Below are positions 55,903 through 63,188 of a DNA stretch of 64,000 bases, in pieces (within the stretch, counting starts at the first letter, position 1; each line of letters begins with the position of its first letter). Both the position numbers and the translations under genes were made by a program. The DNA comes from Phyllobacterium zundukense (GTDB taxonomy: Bacteria; Pseudomonadota; Alphaproteobacteria; Rhizobiales; Rhizobiaceae): NCBI RefSeq assembly GCF_025452195.1, contig NZ_CP104973.1, positions 1,178,001 to 1,242,000 on the forward strand, written 5' to 3'. The notes below the pieces were generated by a model that searched no databases, had not been told where the DNA came from, and worked only from the letters and a program-made list of their open reading frames with translations.

Positions 55903-56643
55903 TCAGGCGTTGGCGCCGCCATCGATGGTGAGCGATGCGCCCGTGATAAAGCGGCCATCGTCACCCGCCAGGAACGCTACAAGACCGGCGATATCGCTCG
56001 CCTCTCCAAATTTTGGAATCGCCATACGGGCACGCTGGCCATCAGCGTGATCACCATTGGCGGGATTCATGTCCGTATCGGTCGAGCCGGGATGGACGAT
56101 GTTGGCTGTGATTTCCCTCGGGCCAAGATCACGTGCCAGCGCCTTGGTCAGACCTATGAGGGCGGCCTTGCTGGTTGAATAGGCGATGAGACCGGGGAAA
56201 GGCACGATCTCGGCGAGATTGCTGCCGATGTTGATGATACGCCCGCCCGCGCCCATCAGCGCCGCTGCCGCCTTCGCGGCGACGAAGCTCGCGCGGACGT
56301 GGATGGACATGACGCGGTCGAACTCCTCGAGCGTCAGCGCATCGACGGTATCCATCGAGTAGACGCCGGCATTATTGACGAGAATATCCAGCCTGCCAAA
56401 TTTGGCGTGCGTCTCGTTGACTGCGGCCTCGATGGCGGCTGCATCAAGATTATCCGCCTTAATGGCGATGGCGCGACGGCCCAGCTTCTCGATTGTCTTG
56501 ACGGTCTCTTCTGCCTTGGCAGCGGCGCTCGTATAGGTAATGGCGATATCTGCACCATCCTCTGCCAATTTCAGTGCAATCGCGGCACCCATGCCGCGGC
56601 TTCCGCCCGTGATGAAGGCAATCTTATTTTCAAGACGTGACAT
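55903..56643 (-). CDS. short-chain dehydrogenase/reductase (second)
   Basis: 246-aa classical SDR of the FabG-like branch. Cofactor motif IAFITGGSRGMGAAIALKLA (residues 8-27), NNAG in ILVNNAGVYSMD, catalytic serine in INIGSNLAE and YSTSK (Tyr-Lys). LTIDGGANA is the usual end. ADNLDAAAIE suggests NADP(H) use. It is divergent from a TetR gene, the second such pair in the window. Substrate unknown. Confidence 0.9.
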   Translation of the reverse strand: MSRLENKIAFITGGSRGMGAAIALKLAEDGADIAITYTSAAAKAEETVKTIEKLGRRAIAIKADNLDAAAIEAAVNETHAKFGRLDILVNNAGVYSMDTVDALTLEEFDRVMSIHVRASFVAAKAAAALMGAGGRIINIGSNLAEIVPFPGLIAYSTSKAALIGLTKALARDLGPREITANIVHPGSTDTDMNPANGDHADGQRARMAIPKFGEASDIAGLVAFLAGDDGRFITGASLTIDGGANA

Positions 56644-56744
56644 CGTGTTTCCTTTTTGTAATGATCGATACGTATTGCAATGTCACTATTGCGTAGCGGC
56701 GTCAAGTGATTTATGTATTAGTCGTTACAGAAAGGAAATTCGTG

Positions 56745-57350
56745 ATGTCTCCGAAGGGTCGTCCGCGTGCATTCGACCGCGATGCAGCGCTTGACTGCGC
56801 CATGCGGGTTTTCTGGCAGAAGGGCTATGACAGTGCGTCCCTGGCGGATCTGACGCAAGCGATGCACATCAATGCGCCCAGTCTCTACGCTGCGTTTGGC
56901 AGCAAGGCGGAGTTGTTCCAGGAGGCTGTCGAGCTCTATACGAACAAGATCGGCCAGCGCATCAAACATTCATTGCCGACGGCGGCGACTGCAAAGGAGG
57001 GGGTCGCCGATTTTCTCATGCAGACAGCGATCTCTCATACCGACCCAGGCCAGCCGCATGGCTGCATGGTGGTGATGGGCGCGTTGCACGGCGATGAGGG
57101 TCCGGGTACGCCGTCATCGCTGCTGAAAGAGCGCCGCCTCGGCAACGTGACCCAGTTGCGCCAACGGCTGGAGCGCGCCGTGCGCGAAGGCGAACTCTCC
57201 AAGACTGTCGATATCCAGCAGGTGGCGGAGTTCTACGCGACCGTGCAACATGGCATGTCGATCACCGCGCGTGACGGCGCCACATTTGAGCAATTGAAGA
57301 AGACCGCGGATGCTGCCATGGCGGCCTGGGGCGGGTTGACTTCACCCTGA
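56745..57350 (+). CDS. TetR family regulator (second)
   Basis: 201-aa repressor. The DNA-binding domain is [20 protein letters not shown] followed by [34 protein letters not shown] helices (residues 4-52), with the TetR_C_16/AcrR-like end [18 protein letters not shown]. The ATG at 56745 follows AAAGGAAATTC. It is likely to regulate the divergent SDR gene. Unlike the first pair, the 101-base gap shows no obvious tandem palindrome. Confidence 0.9.
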   Translation: MSPKGRPRAFDRDAALDCAMRVFWQKGYDSASLADLTQAMHINAPSLYAAFGSKAELFQEAVELYTNKIGQRIKHSLPTAATAKEGVADFLMQTAISHTDPGQPHGCMVVMGALHGDEGPGTPSSLLKERRLGNVTQLRQRLERAVREGELSKTVDIQQVAEFYATVQHGMSITARDGATFEQLKKTADAAMAAWGGLTSP

Positions 57351-57469
57351 TGGGCATCTGATGCAATTTTCTGCGCTTCCGGTGCTCATGGACCAAATGT
57401 CCACTGCGCTCCGGGTCTCGAAACTCACACCAGCTGCCTCATCAGGCTGAAGTCAGATGCAAACTGGCA

Positions 57470-59047
57470 TCAGATCGAACGAACAGGATCGAGCGTCACC
57501 TTGTAGAGTTCGGCATCGTCGCGGTCCATCAGCCTCACCGTCATCTGTTCGCTTGCCGCATCGATATCGACGAGACCGAAGAATTGCAGCCCGGCCGAGG
57601 GCGGCAGGTTCTGTCCCTGCTCGGGCGTTGGCGCCTTGATGAACTTCAATTCCGGCCCGAAGGTCTGATCGAGATCGTTGGGACCGAAAGTGCCGGCATG
57701 AATGGGGCCCGAGACGAACTCCCAGAACGGCTCGAAGTCCTGGAACTGCGCCTTGTCCGGATTGTAATAATGCGCTGCCGTGTAGTGCACATCTGCCGTG
57801 AACCAGACGGTATTGCGGATACCGGCAGATTTGATGAAGCGCAGCAGATCGGCAATCTCGAGCTCCCGGCCCTTCGCCGGGCCGTTGTCGCCATTGGCGA
57901 CGGCCTCCGCCCCCTTCTTCTCCTTGGCATTATCCCACACCACCAGACCCAGCGGCATGTCCGCAGCGATGACCTTCCATGTGGCCTTGGAATTGAGCAA
58001 TTCACGCTTCAGCCAGCGCACCTGGTTCGCGCCAAGAATGGACGATTCCGGCGTGATCGTGTCTTCCACATCCGGACCATTCGGACCGCGATAGGAGCGC
58101 AGGTCGAGAAAGAAAACATCGAGGAGCGGACCATATGCAATCTTGCGGTAAACGCGTCCGGGTTCAGCAGGCGTGTAGCGGATGGGGGTCATTTCGTGAA
58201 AGGCACGCCCGGCACGGGCCGACAGGAGCGCGATGGATTTTTCGGTGTAGCGATCGTCGGCGGTCAGATCCTTGGAGGAAGACCAGTTGTTGAGCACTTC
58301 GTGGTCGTCCCACTGGAGGAAAGTCGGGCAGATCGCATTCAGGGCACGGACGTGATCGTCGAGCATGTTGTATTTCCACTGGCCGCGATATTCGTCCAGC
58401 GTTTCGGCTACCTTGCGCTTCTCATCGGTGATGATGCGGTTCTTCCAAATGGTGCCGTCCTTCAGCTTGGTTTCCTCGACGAGAGGGCCGTCTGCATAGA
58501 TCGTATCGCCCGAGTGCAGGAAGAAATCGGGGGTGTGGCTGGCAATCGTCGCATAGGTTTTCATGCCAATCTCGTCGATACCCCAGCCTTGGCCCACCGT
58601 ATCGCCCGACCAGGCAAAACGGACATTGCGCTTTGCCGTCGGGGCAGTTTTGAAATGGCCTATAATCGGTTCCGAGACAGCATTGAGGTCGCTGAGATCA
58701 ACTGCAGTCAGGCGATAGAAAATATCCTGATCCGAGACGAGATCGGTGAGCAATTGCTTGACCGCAAGGTCACTGTCCGGGAAGGCATCGAGCGGCGGCA
58801 ACGAATAGGCGTTGGCAAAGCTCTCCGTCGTGGAAACTTCGATATTGACCCGCGCTGGCCTGTCGGTTCGCGTCCAGATCATGCCCGTTGTCGTGTCGAC
58901 GTCACCCGACTGCACGCCATGGGTAAAAACGGGTCGCGCATTGGCGCGTGAATAGGAGGGGAGGGCAAGACCTGACGCTGCGGTCAGTGCAACGGCTCCC
59001 GATGAAGCGAGGAAGTTGCGGCGCGTGAACGAAGCCGATCTGCTCAT
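57470..59047 (-). CDS. phoD: alkaline phosphatase PhoD
   Basis: 525-aa exported phosphodiesterase/phosphatase. The N-terminus carries a Tat signal (FTRRNFLASSGAVALTAASG). Metal-site motifs are WSGDTVGQGW, HSGDTIYADGPL, WDDHEVLNNW and FTADVHYTAAHYY. PhoD enzymes use Ca2+/Fe3+ and release phosphate from many esters in the periplasm. The ATG at 59047 follows GGAGAGAACACC. No convincing Pho box was found upstream. Confidence 0.93.
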   Translation of the reverse strand: MSRSASFTRRNFLASSGAVALTAASGLALPSYSRANARPVFTHGVQSGDVDTTTGMIWTRTDRPARVNIEVSTTESFANAYSLPPLDAFPDSDLAVKQLLTDLVSDQDIFYRLTAVDLSDLNAVSEPIIGHFKTAPTAKRNVRFAWSGDTVGQGWGIDEIGMKTYATIASHTPDFFLHSGDTIYADGPLVEETKLKDGTIWKNRIITDEKRKVAETLDEYRGQWKYNMLDDHVRALNAICPTFLQWDDHEVLNNWSSSKDLTADDRYTEKSIALLSARAGRAFHEMTPIRYTPAEPGRVYRKIAYGPLLDVFFLDLRSYRGPNGPDVEDTITPESSILGANQVRWLKRELLNSKATWKVIAADMPLGLVVWDNAKEKKGAEAVANGDNGPAKGRELEIADLLRFIKSAGIRNTVWFTADVHYTAAHYYNPDKAQFQDFEPFWEFVSGPIHAGTFGPNDLDQTFGPELKFIKAPTPEQGQNLPPSAGLQFFGLVDIDAASEQMTVRLMDRDDAELYKVTLDPVRSI

Positions 59048-59196
59048 GGTGTTCTCTCCGGGCTGGCTGACGCATGACCCCAAAACCGCAAAAGGGCCTT
59101 GGGGGAGGATTATGCGCCGATTCAATTGGCTGGCTGAGTCTTCTTTGCGCGGAGAACGTTTCAGTTTTTTTGCAGTTCTGTGAAGTTTGTTCAAAA

Positions 59197-59228
59197 CAAA
59201 AAAACGGGCGGCAAAAACCACCCGTTTT
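59197..59228 (-). terminator. intrinsic terminator after rpsP
   Basis: AACGGGCGG pairs with CCACCCGTT (one G-U on the transcript) around CAAAAA. Leftwards it is followed by seven T. It lies 28 bases past the rpsP stop. Confidence 0.85.
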
Positions 59229-59253
59229 CGTCGTCAACAGCAGAAGCTGATGA

Positions 59254-59715
59254 TCAGCTTGCAGTTTCTTCAGCCGGAGCTTCTTCGGCAGGGGCAGCAG
59301 CTGCTTCTGCAGCGGCAGCCTTTTCAGCCTCAGCGGCGGCGGCAGCAGCTTCCGCATCAGCAATGACCTTGGCCTTTGCATCTTCTTCAGCCTGCTTGGC
59401 CATGGCAACGCGTTCCTGTGCCTTCTTGCCCGGCAATGCCTTTTCAGGATTGCTGCGGGTGTCGCGCTTGGCGATACCGGCCTGATCGAGGAAGCGCAGA
59501 ACGCGGTCCGTTGGCTGTGCGCCGTGACCGATCCAGTAATTGATGCGGTCGGCATCGAGCTTGACGCGGTCGCCATCCTTGGGAAGCATCGGATTCCATG
59601 AACCGACGTTTTCGATGAAACGGCCATCGCGCGGCGAACGCACGTCAGCAATGACGACGTGGTAGTAAGGGCGCTTCTTCGACCCTGCGCGGGCCAGACG
59701 GATTTTCAGTGACAT
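59254..59715 (-). CDS. rpsP: 30S ribosomal protein S16
   Basis: 153-aa S16 of the 30S body. The conserved first 80 residues read [36 protein letters not shown] and [20 protein letters not shown]. The C-terminal 55 residues are an Ala/Glu-rich low-complexity helix, much longer than in E. coli S16 (82 aa) though such tails are common in this order. rimM should follow but is 55 kb away in the opposite orientation. Confidence 0.96.
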   Translation of the reverse strand: MSLKIRLARAGSKKRPYYHVVIADVRSPRDGRFIENVGSWNPMLPKDGDRVKLDADRINYWIGHGAQPTDRVLRFLDQAGIAKRDTRSNPEKALPGKKAQERVAMAKQAEEDAKAKVIADAEAAAAAAEAEKAAAAEAAAAPAEEAPAEETAS

Positions 59716-59738
59716 TGGTATTCTCCTTGGTAGTTGGG

Positions 59739-60044
59739 TTAAGCGCCATTTTCCTTGGCGGCTGTTGTTTCGTGATGCCTGATCACTTCCTTGACGATGA
59801 AGTTCAGGAACTTCTCGGCAAAATCGGGGTCCAGATCTGAATCCAGCGCCAAAGAGCGCAGACGTTCGACCTGTAGTTTTTCACGCCCCGGGTCAGCGGG
59901 TGCGAGGCCATTCTTCGCCTTCAAAACGCCCACTGCCTTGGTGCAGCGGAAACGTTCGGCGAGCATGTGGATCAACGCTGCATCGATATTGTCGATGGAA
60001 GCGCGCAGCTGGAGCAGTTCTTTGGGGAGAGAGGAGGACGACAT
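59739..60044 (-). CDS. chorismate mutase, AroQ type
   Basis: 101-aa all-helical chorismate mutase. The family pattern is [42 protein letters not shown]: [33 protein letters not shown] and [16 protein letters not shown], with the N-terminal Arg, the KxxxGLAPxDPGRE and the late Glu. It makes prephenate for Phe/Tyr synthesis. The ATG at 60044 follows AAAGGGTGA, three bases after the ffh stop. The ffh-mutase-rpsP order is standard here. Confidence 0.92.
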   Translation of the reverse strand: MSSSSLPKELLQLRASIDNIDAALIHMLAERFRCTKAVGVLKAKNGLAPADPGREKLQVERLRSLALDSDLDPDFAEKFLNFIVKEVIRHHETTAAKENGA

Positions 60045-60046
60045 AT

Positions 60047-61627
60047 TCACCCTTTCTTTTTCGGCAGCCCTGGAAGACCACCACCAAGGCCGGGCAGGCG
60101 CGGCATGCCGCCGCCCAGGCCACCGAACCCGCCCGGAAGACCACCGAGCCCGCCAGGCAAGCCGCCGCCCTTGCCAAAACCAGCGGCTTCCGCCTGCTTC
60201 TGCAAGGCTTCAAGCTGCTTCGGGTCCATCTTGGACAGGTCGGGCATGCCGCCCATGCCGCCAAGGCCTCCAAGACCCATTTTCGCGCCGAGGCCGCCCA
60301 TCATCTGTTTCATCATGCCGCCTTTGCCCTTGCCGCCCATCGCCTTCATCATGTCCGCCATCTGGCGATGCATCTTGAGAAGCTTGTTGATCTCGGCGGC
60401 ATTGGTGCCGGAACCCTTGGCGATACGCTGCTTGCGCGAATGCTTGAGCAGATCGGGATTGCCACGCTCGGCCTTGGTCATCGAAGAGATAATAGCGAGC
60501 TGGCGCTTGAAGATCGAATCGTCGAGACCGGCCGCAGCCATCTGATCCTTCATCTTGCCCATGCCGGGCATCATGCCCATGATGCCGCCCATGCCGCCCA
60601 TCTTCTGCATCTGTCCGATCTGGTCAGCCAGATCGTTAAGATCGAACTTGCCGGACTGCATCTTCTTGGCCATCGCCGCGGCTTTTTCCGCATCAATGTT
60701 TTCGGCTGCCTTTTCGACCAGCGAAACAATGTCGCCCATGCCGAGAATGCGATCGGCGATGCGCCGCGGGTAGAACTCTTCCAGCGCATCCATCTTTTCG
60801 CCGGTGGCGATCAGCTTGATCGGCTTGCCTGTGACGGCGCGCATGGAAAGGGCTGCACCGCCGCGGCCGTCGCCATCCATACGGGTAAGAACGAGACCGG
60901 TGATGCCGACGCGCTCATCGAAGGATCGCGCAAGATTGACGGCGTCCTGCCCGGTCAGCGCATCGGCGACCAGCAGGATTTCATGCGGGTTGGCCTTTTT
61001 CTTGATGTCGGCCATTTCGATCATCAATGGCTCATCGATATGGGTGCGGCCCGCCGTATCGAGAATGACGACATCATGGCCGCCGAGCTTGGCCGCCTGA
61101 ACGGCACGCGCTGCGATCTCGACGGGTGTCTGGCCGGCAATGATTGGCAGCGTGTCGACGCCGGTCTGCACACCGAGCTGGCGCAACTGTTCCTGTGCGG
61201 CCGGGCGGCGCGTATCGAGAGAGGCGAGCAGCACCTTCTTCCTCGACCGCTCGGTCAGGCGCTTGCCGATCTTGCCGGTGGTGGTGGTTTTACCGGAACC
61301 CTGCAGACCAACCATCATGATGACGACCGGCGCCGGCGCATTCAGATCTATGGTGACGCCCTCGGCGCCGAGCATGTCGACCAGCTCGTCATGGACGATC
61401 TTGACGACCATCTGGCCGGGCTTGATGCTCTTGACGATATCAGCGCCAACGGCCTTGGCACGAACCTTGTCGGTAAACGAACGGACGACATCGAGCGCGA
61501 CGTCAGCTTCGATCAGCGCCCGGCGCACTTCGCGCAAGGCCGCCGCGACATCGGCATCCGACAGCGCGCCACGGCCTGTGAGGCCGTTCAAAATCGAACC
61601 AAGTCGTTCCTGTAAGCTCTCGAACAT
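60047..61627 (-). CDS. ffh: signal recognition particle protein Ffh
   Basis: 526-aa SRP GTPase. N domain residues 1-95; G1 loop VGLQGSGKTTTTGKIGKRL (106-124); DTAGR in VVILDTAGRTHID; TKxDG-type LTRMDGDGRGGAALS. The methionine-rich M domain covers about 300-440 (GGMGGIMGMMPGMGKM and SRKQRIAKGSG RNA-binding loop). The C-terminal 50 residues are Gly/Pro-rich with a lysine end. The ATG at 61627 follows AAGGAAAACTGG. Confidence 0.97.
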   Translation of the reverse strand: MFESLQERLGSILNGLTGRGALSDADVAAALREVRRALIEADVALDVVRSFTDKVRAKAVGADIVKSIKPGQMVVKIVHDELVDMLGAEGVTIDLNAPAPVVIMMVGLQGSGKTTTTGKIGKRLTERSRKKVLLASLDTRRPAAQEQLRQLGVQTGVDTLPIIAGQTPVEIAARAVQAAKLGGHDVVILDTAGRTHIDEPLMIEMADIKKKANPHEILLVADALTGQDAVNLARSFDERVGITGLVLTRMDGDGRGGAALSMRAVTGKPIKLIATGEKMDALEEFYPRRIADRILGMGDIVSLVEKAAENIDAEKAAAMAKKMQSGKFDLNDLADQIGQMQKMGGMGGIMGMMPGMGKMKDQMAAAGLDDSIFKRQLAIISSMTKAERGNPDLLKHSRKQRIAKGSGTNAAEINKLLKMHRQMADMMKAMGGKGKGGMMKQMMGGLGAKMGLGGLGGMGGMPDLSKMDPKQLEALQKQAEAAGFGKGGGLPGGLGGLPGGFGGLGGGMPRLPGLGGGLPGLPKKKG

Positions 61628-61711
61628 CCAGTTTTCCTTTATCCTTTCAGGGACCCGTTCCCCAAAAGATAAGTACCAACCACGCCAGGGCAAAGAGCTC
61701 AAAGCAAAATG

Positions 61712-61742
61712 ACACCCGAGGGCGCATCGCGCTGTCGGGTGT
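61712..61742 (-). terminator. hairpin upstream of ffh
   Basis: ACACCCGA and TCGGGTGT pair perfectly across 15 bases. Leftwards the stem is followed by CATTTTGCTTT. It lies 85 bases before the ffh start, so it could end transcription from upstream or be part of the ffh leader. The rest of the 280-base gap holds nothing recognised. Confidence 0.45.
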
Positions 61743-61908
61743 TGACCTCCGGGATCGTCTAGACCCTTGTGGGGCCCCGGTCGGCTGCTCGGAGTTTCAA
61801 AACTCGTCGCGGATTGATATGCGGCTTAAACAGGAAATGCCGCGTGGAGTCAAGACGCGCGGGGTCAGGCGCGCTTTTTCCGGCTTGTCGCAGCGTCCGG
61901 CGCCTCAT

Positions 61909-62025
61909 TTAGAGTTGTATGGACTTGCGCAATGCCTCGTCGATGCGGCCCTGCCAGCCACGGCCGCTTGAGCGATAATGATCGAGCACATCCGGGCTGA
62001 GACGAATGGAAACCGGATTTTTGGC
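61909..62025 (-). pseudogene. C-terminal fragment of a BrnA-type antitoxin
   Basis: The frame reads KNPVSIRLSPDVLDHYRSSG and RGWQGRIDEALRKSIQL, then stops. This is the ribbon-helix-helix end of BrnA antitoxins (VSIRL..DVL.......GW..RI...LR). The N-terminal half is missing: similarity stops near 62025, exactly where repC-like sequence begins on the other strand. No in-frame ATG exists before the motif, and no brnT toxin gene is near. Judged a dead remnant. Confidence 0.7.
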
Positions 62026-62461
62026 GCATCGGCTTGTCCGGAAATTACGGACTATGCGGCAAGCGGGATTAACAATTGGCGGGATCTGACGACCACAACG
62101 GCGCAGGTGAGGGGCTATCTCGGTATTTCCCCCTCGGCCTATGAGGATGCGCTCGATGTTTTTGGTCAGGAGAACACTGCCGTCATCATCGCCTGCATCC
62201 TGCAGCGAGCCCAACACATCAATTCCGCGGGCGGTTACCTGCGGGCTTTGACCGAAAAGACGCGGGCAGGGGGAGTTTTCCGTCGGGCCTATGCTGATGG
62301 CGGCGCTGAACGCAAAATGGTGCGCATCCGCAGTTGGTGGGTCCAGTGGGCTGGTTATCCGCCAGGTCCTGGCTGCTGCAGCGGAGTGGTGGGAGCCAGA
62401 CTGGGAGGCGCCTCTTCGGTCGAACAAAAAGCAAGTGCAGCCAACAGCGCAAATCCCATGA
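62026..62461 (+). pseudogene. repC: C-terminal fragment of plasmid replication protein RepC, frameshifted
   Basis: The first frame reads ACPEITDYAASGINNWRDL, then LGISPSAYEDALDVFGQENT, VIIACILQRAQHINSAGGYL and RALTEKTRAGG, matching the conserved end of RepC from repABC replicons. At a five-G run (62269-62273) the frame slips; in the next frame it continues EFSVGPMLMAALNAK, the expected RepC sequence, to a stop at 62459-62461. The 5' three quarters, repA, repB and the antisense RNA are absent. It is therefore a relic. Confidence 0.8.
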
Positions 62462-62495
62462 CAAGCGCGAGGAAGAAGAGGTGTTGTGTGTTCAT
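62355..62495 (-). CDS. possible 46-aa membrane peptide
   Basis: A short frame starts MNTQHLFFLALVMGFALLAA and ends in a Pro-rich tail (PPSLAPTTPLQQPGPGG). One hydrophobic segment looks like a signal or anchor. The ribosome site (GGAAACAG) is weak, and it lies antisense to the repC remnant's end. It may be chance. Confidence 0.25.
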   Translation of the reverse strand: MNTQHLFFLALVMGFALLAALAFCSTEEAPPSLAPTTPLQQPGPGG

Positions 62496-62622
62496 CTGTT
62501 TCCACCGTTTGAGCACAGTTCGATGCGCATCCTTCCATCCTCTACCCACTAACGGAACATAACCTCAATGGATCGAAGAGCGCCAATATGTCAAATCGCC
62601 CGGTCCTGGGTTGACAGCTTTT

Positions 62623-62862
62623 TTAGCGGTATCCGGCTTTGACTCCACCATCGCAACCCGGTGTTTCGAGATCGCGCTCGTATATCTTCTGTATCTGGTT
62701 TGCGGCCCGTTGCTTCGATGCCTGGTCACCACTCATTGTACCTTGGCGGAATTGCGAATGGCCAAGCAGAAAAACCCAGCGCCAGTGGCCTTTGAGCGGG
62801 CCTCCATCGATGCGATAAATCCGGCCGACATCGATGGGATGCGCGCGGTGTGCGCTCGTGCA
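62623..62862 (-). other. open frame of unknown nature in the relic zone
   Basis: This minus-strand frame reads DVGRIYRIDGGPLKGHWRWV then FLLGHSQFRQGTMSGDQASK and ends ERDLETPGCDGGVKAGYR. Its composition looks protein-like (GGP-K/GHWRW, a repeated feature of small rhizobial plasmid proteins as far as I recall), but no start with a ribosome site is clear and it overlaps the recombinase-like frame. Confidence 0.3.
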
Positions 62863-63085
62863 TCGCCTCAAGCTGGCTTGCAATATCACGGAACGTCAGG
62901 TCCGGTTTGGCGTTGGCAATTCCGGTGATCAGCGACATCAATCGATCTTGCGGCATGCGCCGAGGCGCGGGGACAATCAATCCTGGATTAGCGAGTCCCT
63001 CGCGCACCAGCCGTTTGACCGACCTACGCAGGCGATCGACCGACCATTTCTGCCCTATCTCGCGATTGATCTTGAAACACAGTTA
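62726..63085 (-). pseudogene. recombinase-like gene fragment
   Basis: From a stop near 63085 the frame reads INREIGQKWSVDRLRRSVKR, LVREGLANPGLIVPAPRRMP and QDRLMSLITGIANAKPDLTF, then RDIASQLEAMHERTPR before it loses character. The pattern resembles the C-terminal part of large serine recombinases of rhizobial plasmids, with missing N-terminal catalytic domain and a broken end. The family call is tentative. Confidence 0.35.
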
Positions 63086-63188
63086 AGCATACAGAGTTGA
63101 TTGCATAAGTTTTCTATGGCATTGGGTGACACGGTCGGGAAGCCGATTCTCGGATCGAAATTCAGACATCGATGGGCAGCGTTTGCGT

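Noticed and set aside
57351..57469. Inverted GCATCTGA/TCAGATGC in the tetR-phoD gap
   Set aside because: Arms of eight bases about 90 bases apart are weak; no T run and no second copy were seen.
57584..58951. A 455-codon plus-strand open frame opposite phoD
   Set aside because: It is fully antisense to phoD, whose Tat signal and metal motifs are clear. The frame is a mirror of phoD codon bias and shows no domain.
59048..59193. A Pho box upstream of phoD
   Set aside because: CTGCAAAAAAACTGAAAC vaguely fits spaced CTG repeats but departs too far from CTGTCAT-N4-CTGTCAT.
59900..61615. A 571-codon plus-strand open frame opposite ffh
   Set aside because: It lies antisense to ffh and the mutase; its composition (His/Ala-rich) reflects the reverse strand of the Gly/Met-rich M domain.
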